Source: Scenedesmus sp. ARA3 (Eukaryota; Chlorophyta; Chlorophyceae; Sphaeropleales; Scenedesmaceae). From it: DNA of 64,000 bases. Positions 45,523 through 63,665 of the stretch are shown here, piece by piece (positions within the stretch are counted from its first letter, which is position 1; each line of letters opens with the position of its first letter). Where the stretch lies: NCBI GenBank assembly GCA_004335835.1, contig RWJK01001733.1:73474-137473 (forward strand), read 5' to 3'. Below the pieces are notes generated by a model, which saw nothing but the letters and a program-made list of their open reading frames with translations, was not told the origin of the DNA and ran no database searches. Made by a program: the position numbers and the translations under genes.

Positions 45523-46779
45523 GGCAGGTGTGTTCAGGATTGTTGATCGTGTATAGTTCAACCAACACAAAACAAAGTTGGGAAAATCGTGACTATACGC
45601 CGAGGCAAAATCATGAGCACGACACAGACGAAGCCGGCTGTTGCCTAGTCGCGTGGCAACTTCGCTCAACCCAAAAGAATCAGCACATCTTCCTGATCGT
45701 TTTCCGGCACACGACAGCTGCCTCAGCAGTTCGGCCGACATGACATGCGGAGTAACATGTCATGTAACTGCCAGGCCTGGGGGCCCCACAGGCTGTGGGC
45801 CACAGCAGCGCTGGCACAGCAAGCAACGGCGACAGCCCTGAGATCAACAGGCCCCTGCTTTGTATTTTTTCGAATCATGTTTCCTCCATTGCACGGGGGA
45901 TGCAGGCACAACAACGATGTTGAGGCTAAGGCACCAGCCGCTATGACCGCATCAGTGTCGCAGCTCCCACTGTCGCACTGCAGTATTCAAGGGTTGTAAC
46001 GTGCAACCACTCCACTTTACACGCGCCAGTGGAGACTCAAGCAGCAAGTCGACAGCGACGTTTCAGCCGCCACAGACACGACAGCGCGTTACAAATGATG
46101 CAAAGGCATGCATTGTGATGCTCAGCAGCACCGCAGCAATCACATCACAGGGCCGCTGAAGCCAGGACAACTGGCAGGCAACAGCTCTGACACCCTCACC
46201 AAACCAGCAATGAAGACACGTCAACAAATGGATTGAGTTCCGGAACCAAGTGTTCAATCGCTACGCTGCAGCTACATATGCCGTGGAATGAGGAGCCACA
46301 CAGCCGCATGTACAACTGTGTCTGCATATACTACGGGATGGTCCTGCTGCCAGCAGCATCACACAAGGTACAGCAGCAGTTGCACTGCATACCCCACGTT
46401 TGTGCGCGTCACGGCAGAAGACACATGTGACATATGCAATCTGCCACATGCCCTGCACGCATCACACTTGCATGGCATCATGCACGATGCACAATCCCTC
46501 CAAGCCAAGCCAGCAATCTCTCCAAGCCAAGCCAACACTCTGTCAGCTCACGATGTACTGCTCACAGGCACAGCAACACACACACGCTGCGACCATGCAG
46601 CAGCAGCACTCTCATACACTAGCACCACACTACGCATGGTGCACACCTTGCAAACAGCCGTGCACATAACTGTCACACCACGGGCGAGCGGTGCAACCAT
46701 GCCACCAAGCAGACCAAGCACCTGACATGGCGCAGGAATCAGGTGAACTGAAGCTGAGGTTAACTGAACCCTGAAGGGT
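45523..46779. other. Intergenic: WDR75 promoter and SufB 3' flank
   Basis: Both neighbours are on the minus strand. It holds scattered short open frames and CA-rich sequence. A TGTAA on the minus strand (TTACA near 46088) is a possible SufB poly(A) signal, though distant. Confidence 0.5.
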
Positions 46780-47855
46780 TTAGCCCACTGAGCCTTCCAG
46801 CTTGAGGTTCATGAGCTCATTCACCTCTGCCGCAAACTCCAGCGGCAGCTCGTTGAAGACCTCCCTGCAGAAGCCTGAGATGATCATGCCCACGGCCGCC
46901 TCCGCTGCCACGCCGCGCTGCTGGAAGTAGAAGAGCTGGTCCTCGCCGATCTTGCTGGTGGACGCCTCGTGCTCCACAACAGCAGACGGCTCGCGCACCT
47001 ACGCAATATGGTGAGGACAGAGTTTATCTGCGCAATGTGACGGGACCGTCAAGGTGCACACGCCGCGGCCAACAGAACAAGGCATGCTGGCAGCAGTGCG
47101 AACTGGGAGCCGCATGCTATGAGCACCTGGCTGCCGCTGCTTCTGCTGCTGCTGCTGTTGTATGTGCAAATTCCCTGTGCAAGTGCCGCTTGCCTGCCAG
47201 CCAGCCGCCGCACCTGGATGTATGGGTAGGTGTTTGCGCCGGCGTTGTCGCCAATGAGCATGCTGTCGCACTGGCTGTGGTTGCGCGCACCCTTGGCGCT
47301 CGGCTGCACCTGCGGCAGCAACAACAGAAGCGTGCCTTACAGGCTGTCAGCAGCAGCAAATATGAAGGGTGTCTGGCCATCGCCAGAGCACCAGTGCCTG
47401 AAACGTACTTGGAATGAACTGCGCACGGGCATGCGCCACTACACACAGACTTTAAAGCACACAACATCTGCAGGCGTGCAGACACCACAATGCCGCACCT
47501 GCACCAGGCCCTTGTACGCATTGACGCTGTTGCCGGCGCTGATGCTCTTGGACACAATGCGGCTTCAAAACCTATGTCTCATACCCTGCACGAGCTGACC
47601 CAAACTGCTGCGCAACTCGACGCAGGTGTCCATACTGCGCTAACTCAAGGCACAGGTGTCCATACTGCGCTAACTCAAGGCACATGCTTGACAACACAGC
47701 TACTCAGCCCCAAAGATCAGCAGGCGCACGCGAATCCTTCAAGGAAAAAACACAACTTGCGCAACGCGCACCTGCACCAGCCCCCTGTATGCGTTCACGC
47801 TGTTGCCGGCGCTGATGCCCTTGCTGACAATCCTGCTGCGCGTGTTCTTGCCCAC

Positions 47856-47888
<33 letters not shown>

Positions 47889-49074
47889 CATGTTGTTGGT
47901 GAGCGCGACGCTGAAGAACTGGCCCACGCTGCCGTCGCCCTTGAGCACCACGCTCGGGTACTTCCAGGTGATGGCGGAGCCGGTCTCCACCTGCAGCACA
48001 TTTGTAACATAACTGTAACACTGTAACATTGTAACGTGATTTGAACGAACAAAGACATGCGATGCCCTTCAGCACCACGTTGGGGCACTTCCAGGTGATG
48101 GCACTGCCCATCTCCACCTGCAGCAGGTATTGCAGTTGTAAACAGCTACACTGAATCATGCCAACGACAACGACAACCAAGGTGTTGCTCCTCCAGTGAA
48201 TTCCAAATGAATCGGCTGATGGCTGCTGCTGTTCAACTGCTTGCTGCTTGTATGCGTCAATACCAGCACCACACTGCGCCCACCTGCGTCCAGCTGATCT
48301 TTGAGTTGTCGCCGTGGCACAGCCCGCGCTTGGTCACAAAGTTGTAGATGCCGCCGCGGCCCTCCGCATCACCAGCATACCAGTTCTGCACCGTGCTGTA
48401 CTTGATCTCTGCACCAGCGCCAGCTGACAGCTCCACCACAGCCGCATGAAGCTGGTTGCTGTCATATGCTGGAGCAGTGCAGCCCTCCAGGTATGACACA
48501 TACGCCTCATCCTCTGCAATGATGAGTGTACGCTCAAACTGCAGACAGAAAGATGTGGATTGCAGCGCGGAAACGAAGCACCAGTGGCAGTGCTGTCAGC
48601 CATGAGGGTACACCTTGAAGGCAGCCACAACAAAACTGATGCCATTACATAGCTGAAGAACAACATGCACTTGGCTTGCTAAACAACCTGCCGATCTTCC
48701 AGCTGTCACAGGATGCTGCTGCTGCAAGCCTGCATGCATCAAGCAGCTTATGAACCGGCCGACACCACCACCGCTGTTGCTGCTGCCGCTGCTGCCCCGC
48801 TGCTGCCTTCCTGCTGCCAATTACTGCCCTGCTGCTGCTGACTACTGCCCTGCTGCCGCTTTGGTGCTGCTCCTGCTGCTGCCCTGCTGTTGATTTGCAC
48901 TGTCTCCACAGGCTGCACCTGGCCTGTCTTGCTGAAATTGATCGTGCTGCCCTGCCCCGCTACTGCTGCAGCCCAGCCGCACCTGCCCTACTCCTGCTGC
49001 CCTGCTGCTGCTGCTGCTGCTGCTCTGCACTGCCACAAGTGGCCGCACCTGACCGGTCTCGCTGACTTTGATCA

Positions 49075-49128
<54 letters not shown>

Positions 49129-50871
49129 GTTTTATCGCACCAGGCCGCACCTGGCCTGTCTCGCTGGCGTTGATCCTGCTGCCCTGCCCCACTGCTGCTG
49201 CCGCCCAGTCGCACCTGACCTACTGCTGCTGCCCTGCTGCTGCTGCTGCTGCTGCTCTACCCCGCCTATAACCGCCCGCACCTGTCCTGTCTCGCTGGCG
49301 TTGATCCTGAAGTACGTGGACAGCTCCATGGGGCTCTTCACGCCCTTGGGCACAAACACAAAGCTGCCGTCACTGAACACCGCGCTGTTCAGCGCAGCGT
49401 AGTAGTTGTCGGCAGCAGGCACCTGCAGAGCAGGTTGCAGCAGTTGATGCAGATGCAGCACAAACTCAGCACAGCATGATTGTCGGCAGCAGGCACCTGG
49501 TGAAGCAGAGTAACAGAACGTGCAGACGCAGCCAACGAAACCTCAGCGTGTGGAGTGGAGATGAGGCGATAGCTGGCACTGCACAGTCACTGTTGATGGC
49601 TGCTGCTGGACAGTGGAGTTGTGATGTGCCGGGCGGGTCGTTGCACCACAGCCCTGAGCTGAGCACAGCAACATCTGCTGCTGCTGTTTGCTCTTCGCCA
49701 GCACACCCAGCGCTGCCTGCCGCTGCTGCTGCTGCCGTCGCTCGATGTCCTGCTTGGCATTGGTGCCGCCATTGCTGCCACACAGAGTGGCTTAGCAAGC
49801 CTTGGTGGTCGACGCGTCATGCACACAACAAGGTCAATTATGCACGACTGCTGCATGCATGCAAAGAGTCTGCGTGACTCATAGCAGCAACGCTAATTGC
49901 CTGACTAGTGGACAGCCCTCAAGGACCCCTGGCGGGGGCACCGCGGCACGTCAGGCTACTCTTCTGGATTTAAAGATGTACCTGATGCTGCAGTGTGAAT
50001 CGGGCAGCATGCAAACACCCGCTGCATGTGCAGATCTCAACAAAACACAACCCCCCAAAACCATGCATGCGACTATCTGCTGCTGCTGTTGCTGCTGCTG
50101 CGTTGCTGGCGCCCAGCACTTCCCGCCGCCCGTTTTCCTGCAAGCCCTGCTGCAGCAGTCACTCACCACGCTGCCCAGGTGCTTGCGGACCAGCTCAGGG
50201 TACTCCTTGACTGCTTCGCTGATGGAGCAGAAGATGACGCCTGCCTTGCCCAGCTCCTCCCTGAAGGTGGTGGCAATGGACACTGAGTCAAAGACAGCAT
50301 CCACAGCCACGTTGGCCAGGCGCTTCTGCTCGTTGAGCGGGATGCCCAGCTTGTCGAAGGTACGCAGCAGCTCTGGATCAACCTCATCCAGGCTGGCCTT
50401 CTTCTCCTTCATCTTTGGGGCAGAGTAGTAGCTGAGGTCTTGGAAGTCGATGACCGGGTAGCGGTTGTCTGACCAGTGTGGCTCCTCCATGGTCAACCAT
50501 TTCTTGAATGCGCGCAGCCTGAACTCCAGCATCCACTCTGGCTCGTTCTTCTTGGCCGAGATGGCTCGCACCACGTCCTCGTTCAAGCCCTTGGGGAAAG
50601 TGTCGCTCTCAATGAACGTTTTAAAGCCATACTTGTAAGGCCGGTTCATCATCTGCGAGAGCTGCTGCTTCTCGTCCAACTCGGGCTGCTGCTGCTGCAA
50701 GTCCACTGCAGCTGCTGGCTCCGTGCTGGCTGCTGCTTGCACTCGCAGGCGCTTCTGCGATCTGCATGATGCGATCCTGCCGCATGCATGCTGCTGCTTG
50801 GCACGCTGCTGGGCTACGGCAGGCCCCAGAGGCCTGCCTGTAAGCGAGTGTTGCATGCTTGCAGTGGGCAA
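46780..50871 (-). CDS. SUFB: SufB, plastid Fe-S cluster scaffold subunit
   Basis: Scaffold of the SUF (SufBC2D) machinery that assembles Fe-S clusters in plastids. Exons are 50167-50871, 49282-49422, 48284-48538, 47772-47990, 47214-47309 and 46780-46998. All are phase 0 and give 544 residues. The first ~60 residues (Arg/Ala/Gln/Ser-rich, with [20 protein letters not shown]) look like a chloroplast transit peptide. Then come [33 protein letters not shown] and [15 protein letters not shown]. The core has [70 protein letters not shown] and [20 protein letters not shown]. It ends with [20 protein letters not shown] and the EGSVG terminus. These are diagnostic of SufB. Several introns contain duplicated exon ends. 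Confidence 0.97.
47494..47558 (-). repeat. Copy of SufB exon 4 end with donor
   Basis: It encodes [19 protein letters not shown] and a GTGCGG donor, against [19 protein letters not shown] in the true exon at 47772 onward. It lies in intron 4, downstream of the true donor. Confidence 0.92.
48061..48127 (-). repeat. Copy of SufB exon 4 start with acceptor
   Basis: A CTGCAG acceptor is followed by [19 protein letters not shown], against [19 protein letters not shown] in the true exon at 47990. It lies upstream, in intron 3, so both ends of the same exon are duplicated outward. Several TGTTACA words separate the copy from the true acceptor. Confidence 0.92.
48912..49178 (-). repeat. Three copies of SufB exon 2 end with donors
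   Basis: Copies near 49145-49178 (RINASETGQ, identical), 49042-49076 (VIKVSETGQ) and 48912-48947 (TINFSKTGQ) are each followed by GTGCGG or GTGCAG. Two shorter donor-only fragments lie near 48976 and 49206. CTG runs separate the copies. All are in intron 2. Confidence 0.9.
49077..49128. repeat. (CTG)n run in SufB intron 2
   Basis: About 17 uninterrupted CTG units, between two of the exon 2 end copies. Confidence 0.95.
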
Positions 50872-53642
50872 AGCAAAAAACGCAAAGTGTACTCAGATCT
50901 TGCAGGCAAAGCACCACGGCTGCAGGAGGGCAACCTAATTGGGGCGAGACGACAGTGTCACTGTCGCGAACCTCAAAAAGTGCTACTACACAGCAACGTC
51001 ACCCAAGCTCGGTACAGGTGAGGCCCATGTGACTGCCTACAGCTTGATCAGAGCAACGGAGGCGTTGCTTCACTCCTCAGCCAACAGTTACCTCAAGATG
51101 CGACAGTAACAGGGGGCAGTTACCTGCCACAGGTCTGTTACAGGCCAGGGACACTGTACTGCACCCATTGCTGCAGCAGCACCGGGCTGAAGCACTGATA
51201 AATTAGGGATTCTCGACTCCGTATCCCGGACGATCTTTTCTTTGGTTGTGTGCGAGGCACGCGCCATTTCGCGTGCACGCATGGGTGCAAGTACTTGCTG
51301 AGCTACTCACCCCCCCTGAAGGTTCAACCCTGCCCCAGTCATATCTTTCAAATTTCTGGGCCGATGTCTCCTAATGCTTGCTATACTATTTTCTTATTGT
51401 CAAAAACATTTCCGAAAGGCTGACGCCTTCTCGGTCGCAAGGCAGCTTCAACTGCAATGCTGTGATGGTCCGGTGGAAACGCTGCCATTGTTGCGGAATC
51501 TTTGGCTGTGAAGGTGCAGAAAGTACTGACCCAAAGGTTGGGCAAGGGTAGGTACAACTTGCAATACTAGAGAGTTAGTTGCAGGTCAAGTCAGCATGTT
51601 GTGCCACCTGCAGTGGTGGGCTTCTTGAAATGTTTCAGTGAGTTGCAGTGGCTCCCGCGCTGAGGAACTGTGCAAATACCTTGACTTAAATACCAAGTTC
51701 ATAAATTGACATGAATTGTCGAAAGCAGGGCGCTCACAGACCCAGCACAGCTCGCATCGTGCGATCGCAGCAGTTTTCCCCAGATGTCGGAGCTAATTGA
51801 CGGAAATTGTTGTACAATTATAAAGATGTAGGTCTTTACCATTAGTAATCAAAATCTTTTCTCTGGCCACGCAGGGAAGACGACGGTATTTTATAACAAG
51901 CACTCGTCAACACACATATGATAGCAAAAGTCCAAATGTCGGAGCCTTAGCAACAAATAAAGGCGGACAATGAAATATAAGTATCTTATCTATCAACATA
52001 TGTTTGCGTGTAACTGTCCATCGCGTGTGCTGCACGCAAGAGACATCGGGACTGCCAAAGTCAGGTCCTGGGGGGGGACCTTCAGGGGGGGTGGAGCTAC
52101 TGTCACAGTTGTTGCCTGGTATGAAGCCATCCGGCCACCCACCCACCCCTCCCAGCCCCTACGAGGCACTTCATCACCTTTGATTACATTGGGAAGTATT
52201 TTTTCGTGACGTGCTATGGGGAAACACCTGCCTGCAAAGTCTGGCAAAGTCAAAACCCACAACCCAAAACACCAGAAGCCATTGACCCTGGCGAAGAGGC
52301 AGAACTAGACGTAGTAATTTTCACGTTTGCTGAAGCACATTACTGAATAGTTTACGAGGCAGCATGTTTGGCCTGATTTGACGTATACATAGACTGTTGC
52401 TGCTCCACGACGCTCTTCAACGCCTGCGCCTCGCGCGCTCAAACTTCAGCTATAAAGGGGGACCACATCGCACATTGCAATGAACCCTCACTTGCCGTCA
52501 CAGCCTCATTGACTTCAGAGCAGTTCGAGTCGGAAGAGCCGGTGTAACACGAAAAATAACGCTGGCCGGAAGGCCACAGTCTCCGTCCTCATTCTATTCG
52601 TCCGGGTACACGGTGCTTGTGGAACTCATGGGTACTTCATCGCACATTGAGTCATGCTGGATACACAGCAGCACTGCGACAACACTAAAGAATTTGAACT
52701 TGGCGGGCCCTTTCAGTCAGCGCTGGTCAGCGCTGGTCAACCCAGGTCGCCTTCATCACCAAATTGTCGATCAAGCCATAGCAATGACAGCATCGGTCTC
52801 AAGTCCCACATGAGGGGAAGGAGGCGGGGGCACTGCTCCATCCTGCCGGCCACGTGGTCAACCATGTGCACATGCACTGCCTTCATCGTGCCACAGCTGG
52901 CAACTACAAGCCAAGTACAACGACAGGCAAGACTTGGGGAAACGCACTGCACACCCACCACACATGTGCGTCCCTTCAAGGACATGAAGGCCGCAGCTGC
53001 CAGCATCAGAACAGTTTTGCTGCTCTACCACCAACACTGTTCCCTGTCTAACATCAAGAAGATGCTGCACAGCGGGCAAAGGGCACTGATAATCAATCAA
53101 AAACAGAGCAGGATGCTGGCACATGCATGCCATTGTGTAGCCAGCTGCATGTCATGTGCAGCGCACACCATGCTGAGTCCCAGCACCCCGTCCGCCTACA
53201 TGCCTGTGTATGTGTTTGGCAAAGCGGCATCTGAGAAGCCAAGGACAGCATATGATGCAGCTGGCAGTGATGCCGTGGACCTGGCGTACACACATGCAAT
53301 CAAGCAAACAGGCACAGCAGGACGCCCGCCGCTGCAAACAGTGGCATATAGCGCATCTCCCCTGCGTCTGTGCAGATCACATAACGTGTGCAGGCTGCAC
53401 ACAGGCATGTGCACCATGACACATGGTGCTCTTGCTGCACGGGCACTACCGGTTGCACATTAAGCACACACTGCACGCCACATACTTGCAATTGGCTGTG
53501 CAGCAGGTACTAACGCATTCACACTGCTCATACGAACACGGTGCAACGCACCCCAGCCGATTCAGCCTGCAAATATGGCGTGTGCCGCCCATTGCTGCTG
53601 CAGCTGTGGCCCACTTTCATAGCTTTAGATACTCTCTGCCGC
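50872..53642. other. 2.8-kb intergenic region with an A/T-richer island
   Basis: It lies upstream of SufB and downstream of MAD2. Roughly 51300-52400 is visibly less GC-rich than the rest of the window, lacks CAG runs, and has G-runs near 52068-52090. Open frames (51907-52146 minus, 52654-53463 plus) show no domain. A short TATA-like ATAAAGGGG lies near 52451. I cannot assign the island to a known element. Confidence 0.45.
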
Positions 53643-53947
53643 CTATTCCCGCGTCCGGAACGACACAGACGTGTCCACTTTGTGCACCTGCATAGCAGCA
53701 CCCACAATTGCCAGCAGCACGTCAGCAGCGTGCATCCCCTCAGCTGCTGCCGCTGTCCCTTTGTGCTATGTGCCAAAGATGACTAGCAGTGCAACATCAA
53801 CTTTCGTTGAGCTGGCGCGTAAACATGAAGGCGGATGAATCTTTACACAATATGCAGCAGCAAACGCACCTTGGTGGTGAAGCTGCGCAGCTTCATGTCC
53901 TCGCCCTGGCTGATGTAGCGCGGGTCGCTCTCCTCCCTAGACGCGGC

Positions 53948-53996
<49 letters not shown>

Positions 53997-54858
53997 AAGT
54001 GCGGCAAGAAGGCACAACACAAACAGCTGAAGTTCTGCTGACTGATGTGCAGTCATGCTTTGTTGTGTGACACGCTGCTTCTCGCAACCCGTGGCAGGGT
54101 GAGCAGTGCTGGCGCTGACGCTGCTGATGCCTTTGGCACAGCACGTGCACATGCAGTGCGAAGCATGCCATGCTGAGGTCAGCACCACAATGTGAACTGC
54201 CCAACGCAGGCACGCACAGCTGCACTAGTTGCACGCTGCTACACCAATCACACTGGTCATTTGGCAAGGCACGGCCAGCTATTGGCAAGTTCTCTGCTGC
54301 GAGAAAAGACACCCAAGCACCACGCAGCGCACCAGTCAGTCGGCACAGCAGAGTCCTTGCTGGTGTATACCAGCAGGTCAAACGTGCCTGCAGCAACAAG
54401 GCAGGCACACACATGCTGTTGCTGCTGTGCCAATCCAGCCTCTGTCAGCAAGGATAGCTTGCAGGACATTGACACATGACGCTGCAGCTAGACCTACACA
54501 GCCTACGTTGCAGTACGCCGCACTGGAGCGCAGCACAAGCTGTCCGGGTGAACCAACGGTGGTGCAAACACTGCACATGCTGCTGGCTGGCATCTCTTGT
54601 TGCTGCTGCTGCTGCTGCTGCTTGTGGTGGTGCTGCTTTTTGCTGCTGCTACTGAGGTCTGCTGCTGCTCCTGTTGCTGGTGCTTGCTGCTGCTGCTGCT
54701 GCTGTTCGCTGCTGCTGCTGCTGTCTGCTGCTGCTCACATGGGTCCTCCAGCAGCGGCAGGAACGTCACGCTGGCTGTGATCTGGCGCACCACTGCCTGG
54801 ATGTCCTTCACAATGGACTCCTTGGGCACCTCAGGGGGTGGCCTGAGACATGTTTACG

Positions 54859-54906
<48 letters not shown>

Positions 54907-55943
54907 AAGCGGAGTGAAACATGCCAGGAAGTGTTGCACCCATCCCAGCAGCACTTGCAGGTGGAGCGCAGGTGGCATGTGGCGTCGCCACCACTGCAGC
55001 AGGTGAGCGCTGGTGATGCACGCGACTGCAACATGCGGTTTGCTGCGCGCCTTCAGTCAGCTGATTATGCAGCTGCTGTTGAGCTGCTGGCAACCCTGCG
55101 CTCCTACGGCTATGCTGCAAGCGCTTGCTGCTGCGTGCTGCCTAACAGCCCACTCAGTTCAAATCCATGTCCGTACAACGCTGAGTTGATGTACATGAAA
55201 TCTTGCACGTTGGTGTACTGCTGCTGCTGCTGATGCTGTTGCTGCTGCCAAGGCCCCTTGCTGCTCACCCTCCGTCCAGAACTGCCTTGTCTGTTTCTAC
55301 CACAAACGTCCAGCGCTCCAGCACTTCCTTGCTGCCAATCGCGCTGCTGATCACCAGCACTAACCGCTGTAGTGAGCCATCCTCCAGCCATGCTGCAAGC
55401 ATGCAGCACACGTCCTGTGTTGGTTAGAGTTGGGCAAAATGCCTTTTGCACAGCCTGGGCAGCTTGCAGGACAAACAACGCTAGCAGCAGGTCTGGGCCC
55501 CATCAAAAATCAGCAAGACTACAGGGGCGCGCATGCGTTCGCTACGGCCTACTACGATAGCCGGTACCAGATGTGCACGATTGTATTGCTGATGCAGCAA
55601 GTCTAGCGGCTACGCACTTGACATCTGCTTGGTGACTGTCTGCAGGTAGGCTGTTAGGCCCTGGTCCTTGGACACCATCATGCTCAGCCCATAGTGTTGC
55701 TCCTGCCGAAAGCTGTCTGTTGGGTATATCCCTCGCTGGTATAGAATGCTGCAGTAGATGCCAAGGCAGTACAGAGGTATGGTGAGCTGTGCACACATTG
55801 TTTTCAATGACAGCAGCAGCAGTGGCAGTAGCTTCTCCCTTGCCCACCCACTTGTTCACTGCATAGTTGAAATACTCGGCCACGATAGCTGACGAGCCTT
55901 TTAGGCTGATTGTGTTTTTGGCTCGCGTTGATGTGGCTGCCAT
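53643..55943 (-). CDS. MAD2: MAD2 spindle assembly checkpoint protein (HORMA domain)
   Basis: MAD2 binds MAD1 and CDC20 and restrains the anaphase-promoting complex until kinetochores attach. Exons are 55852-55943, 55618-55748, 55269-55392, 54739-54842, 54333-54387, 53870-53936 and 53643-53687. The phases close to 205 residues, the same length as the human protein. HORMA signature: SLKGSSAIVAEYFNYAVNNI, LYQRGIYPTDSF, YGLSMMVSKDQGLTAYLQTV, and TWLEDGSLQRLVLVISSAIG. Then EVLERWTFVVET, VRQITASVTFLPLLEDPCTF, LLVYTSKDSAVPTDWEESDP, and the safety-belt end LRSFTTKVHKVDTSVSFRTR. The last coding exon is only 15 codons. CAG runs sit in introns 3 (54863-54905) and 5 (53953-53993). No partial exon copies are obvious. 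Confidence 0.96.
53953..53993. repeat. CAG run in MAD2 intron 5
   Basis: About 13 CAG units on the plus strand, within about 20 bp of the exon 6 acceptor on the coding strand. Confidence 0.95.
54863..54905. repeat. CAG run in MAD2 intron 3
   Basis: About 14 CAG units, within about 20 bp of the exon 4 acceptor on the coding strand. Confidence 0.95.
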
Positions 55944-57262
55944 CGTGCTCGCAGGCGATATATGCAGAGTAGAGCAGTTAGTAAACTGGATGTTTCGAAA
56001 GAGCCACCTTTGAGCTGAACGAAGCACACCAAATGGTTGAATATTACCACCATTTACATCAAGTATACACTCGTGAGCAGCATTCATCGCACACATTTGA
56101 TCATGTTCAAAAGCTGTTACTGACAACTGGTGCTGTGTTAGATGCAGAGAGAAGAGACAGGCTGACACTTCTAGGCCTGCCAGCGAGGGATAAGGGTGGA
56201 TTCAGCAGCTGGTAAACTCATCATCTCCGCCTAAGAACTGGAGCCGGTCTCCCGCACTTCTCTGGCAGGTTTACCAGGGTTTCAACTGGAAGTGCAAGGT
56301 AGTTCACCTAGGATGAGCCACATGGGCCATGGCACGGTTGACCATGCCAAGCTAGAATCTGTGCAGGCACAGCATGCAACATGCTAGACTTGTCGTCAGC
56401 ATCGTATCACCATCCGCCACGCAACATTGTACAACACATGACAAAAGGCGCAGCACAAAACCGCAGTGCCGCACTCAGCGGCTCAAGTGAGATCCCATAT
56501 GCCTGGGTGACCAGTGGCCATGAAACAAGCTTGCTTTTGTGAGCGCTCTGGGGACGGTTTGCTGCATAACCTGGGCCAGCTGTCACTGGCAACCTCCGGC
56601 TGCCGGCCGCAATGCAAACACGACAATCATTGCTGTGTGTGCGTGATTTGTGCAGGCTCTGCATGCCATGTGCAGCAGACCTGCTAAGGAGGAAGACACG
56701 TGTGCACAAGCAGCCGCTGCGGGCTGCAGTAGAACACCAGACCAACTCCAGTACAGCACAATTCAAAACTTGAACCACCAAATCACACAATGACCGTCCC
56801 AGGAACAAGTCGTTGCACCAGCTGTGCTTGCTGATCATTTCATAAGATCCCAAAGTTGGGATTCCAAGCACAGATCTGCCCATTGGTTAAATAAAATCCA
56901 TGCGTGACGCTGCAGCTGCAGCGTATCAAGAAAGCTGTATCAGTAATGCTACCCATCAGCAGTGGCTGTTTCATATGCTTCGAGTGAGCAGACAAGGCTG
57001 CTAGCTTTGTACTGGAGCAAGGAACCACGCAGCGCCCGCACTCTTGCCAGTCGAGATGCTGCTTGCATGATACTATCATGTAGTGCGCTGTCACAAACAG
57101 CGTGCGGAGTCCCAGTGCTGCATCCTGCACAGCGCCATGCGTTGCTGCAACCCCATAAATCAAAATCCCAGTTTATAATGGCATGATACCGTAGGGACGT
57201 GCTAATCTCTGTCCAGCACAGCACAAGCATCCAGACACTTCCTGCAAGAGTGCCACCAGGGT
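55944..57262. other. Intergenic: MAD2 upstream region and protease 3' flank
   Basis: No supported gene. It must contain the MAD2 promoter and the protease 3' UTR. Short open frames such as 56407-56883 (minus) are unrecognised. Confidence 0.55.
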
Positions 57263-57334
57263 CACCAGTGTCTACACGAGTGACACCAGTGTCTACACGA
57301 GTGACACCAGTTTCTGCACGAGTGACACTGATGT

Positions 57335-57357
<23 letters not shown>
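57263..57357 (-). repeat. 21-bp minisatellite overlapping the protease stop codon
   Basis: The unit CACCAGTGTCTACACGAGTGA recurs at 57263, 57284, 57305 and 57326, with a partial copy at 57347. On the coding strand each unit is seven codons and all but one contain an in-frame TAG. The protease stop (57335-57337) falls in the first intact unit. Confidence 0.92.

Positions 57358-63665
<6,308 letters not shown>

Noticed and set aside
45523..45741. In-frame upstream extension of WDR75 to an ATG at 45741
   Set aside because: The extra residues have no match to the family N-terminus; the ATG at 45522 directly precedes the first propeller strand.
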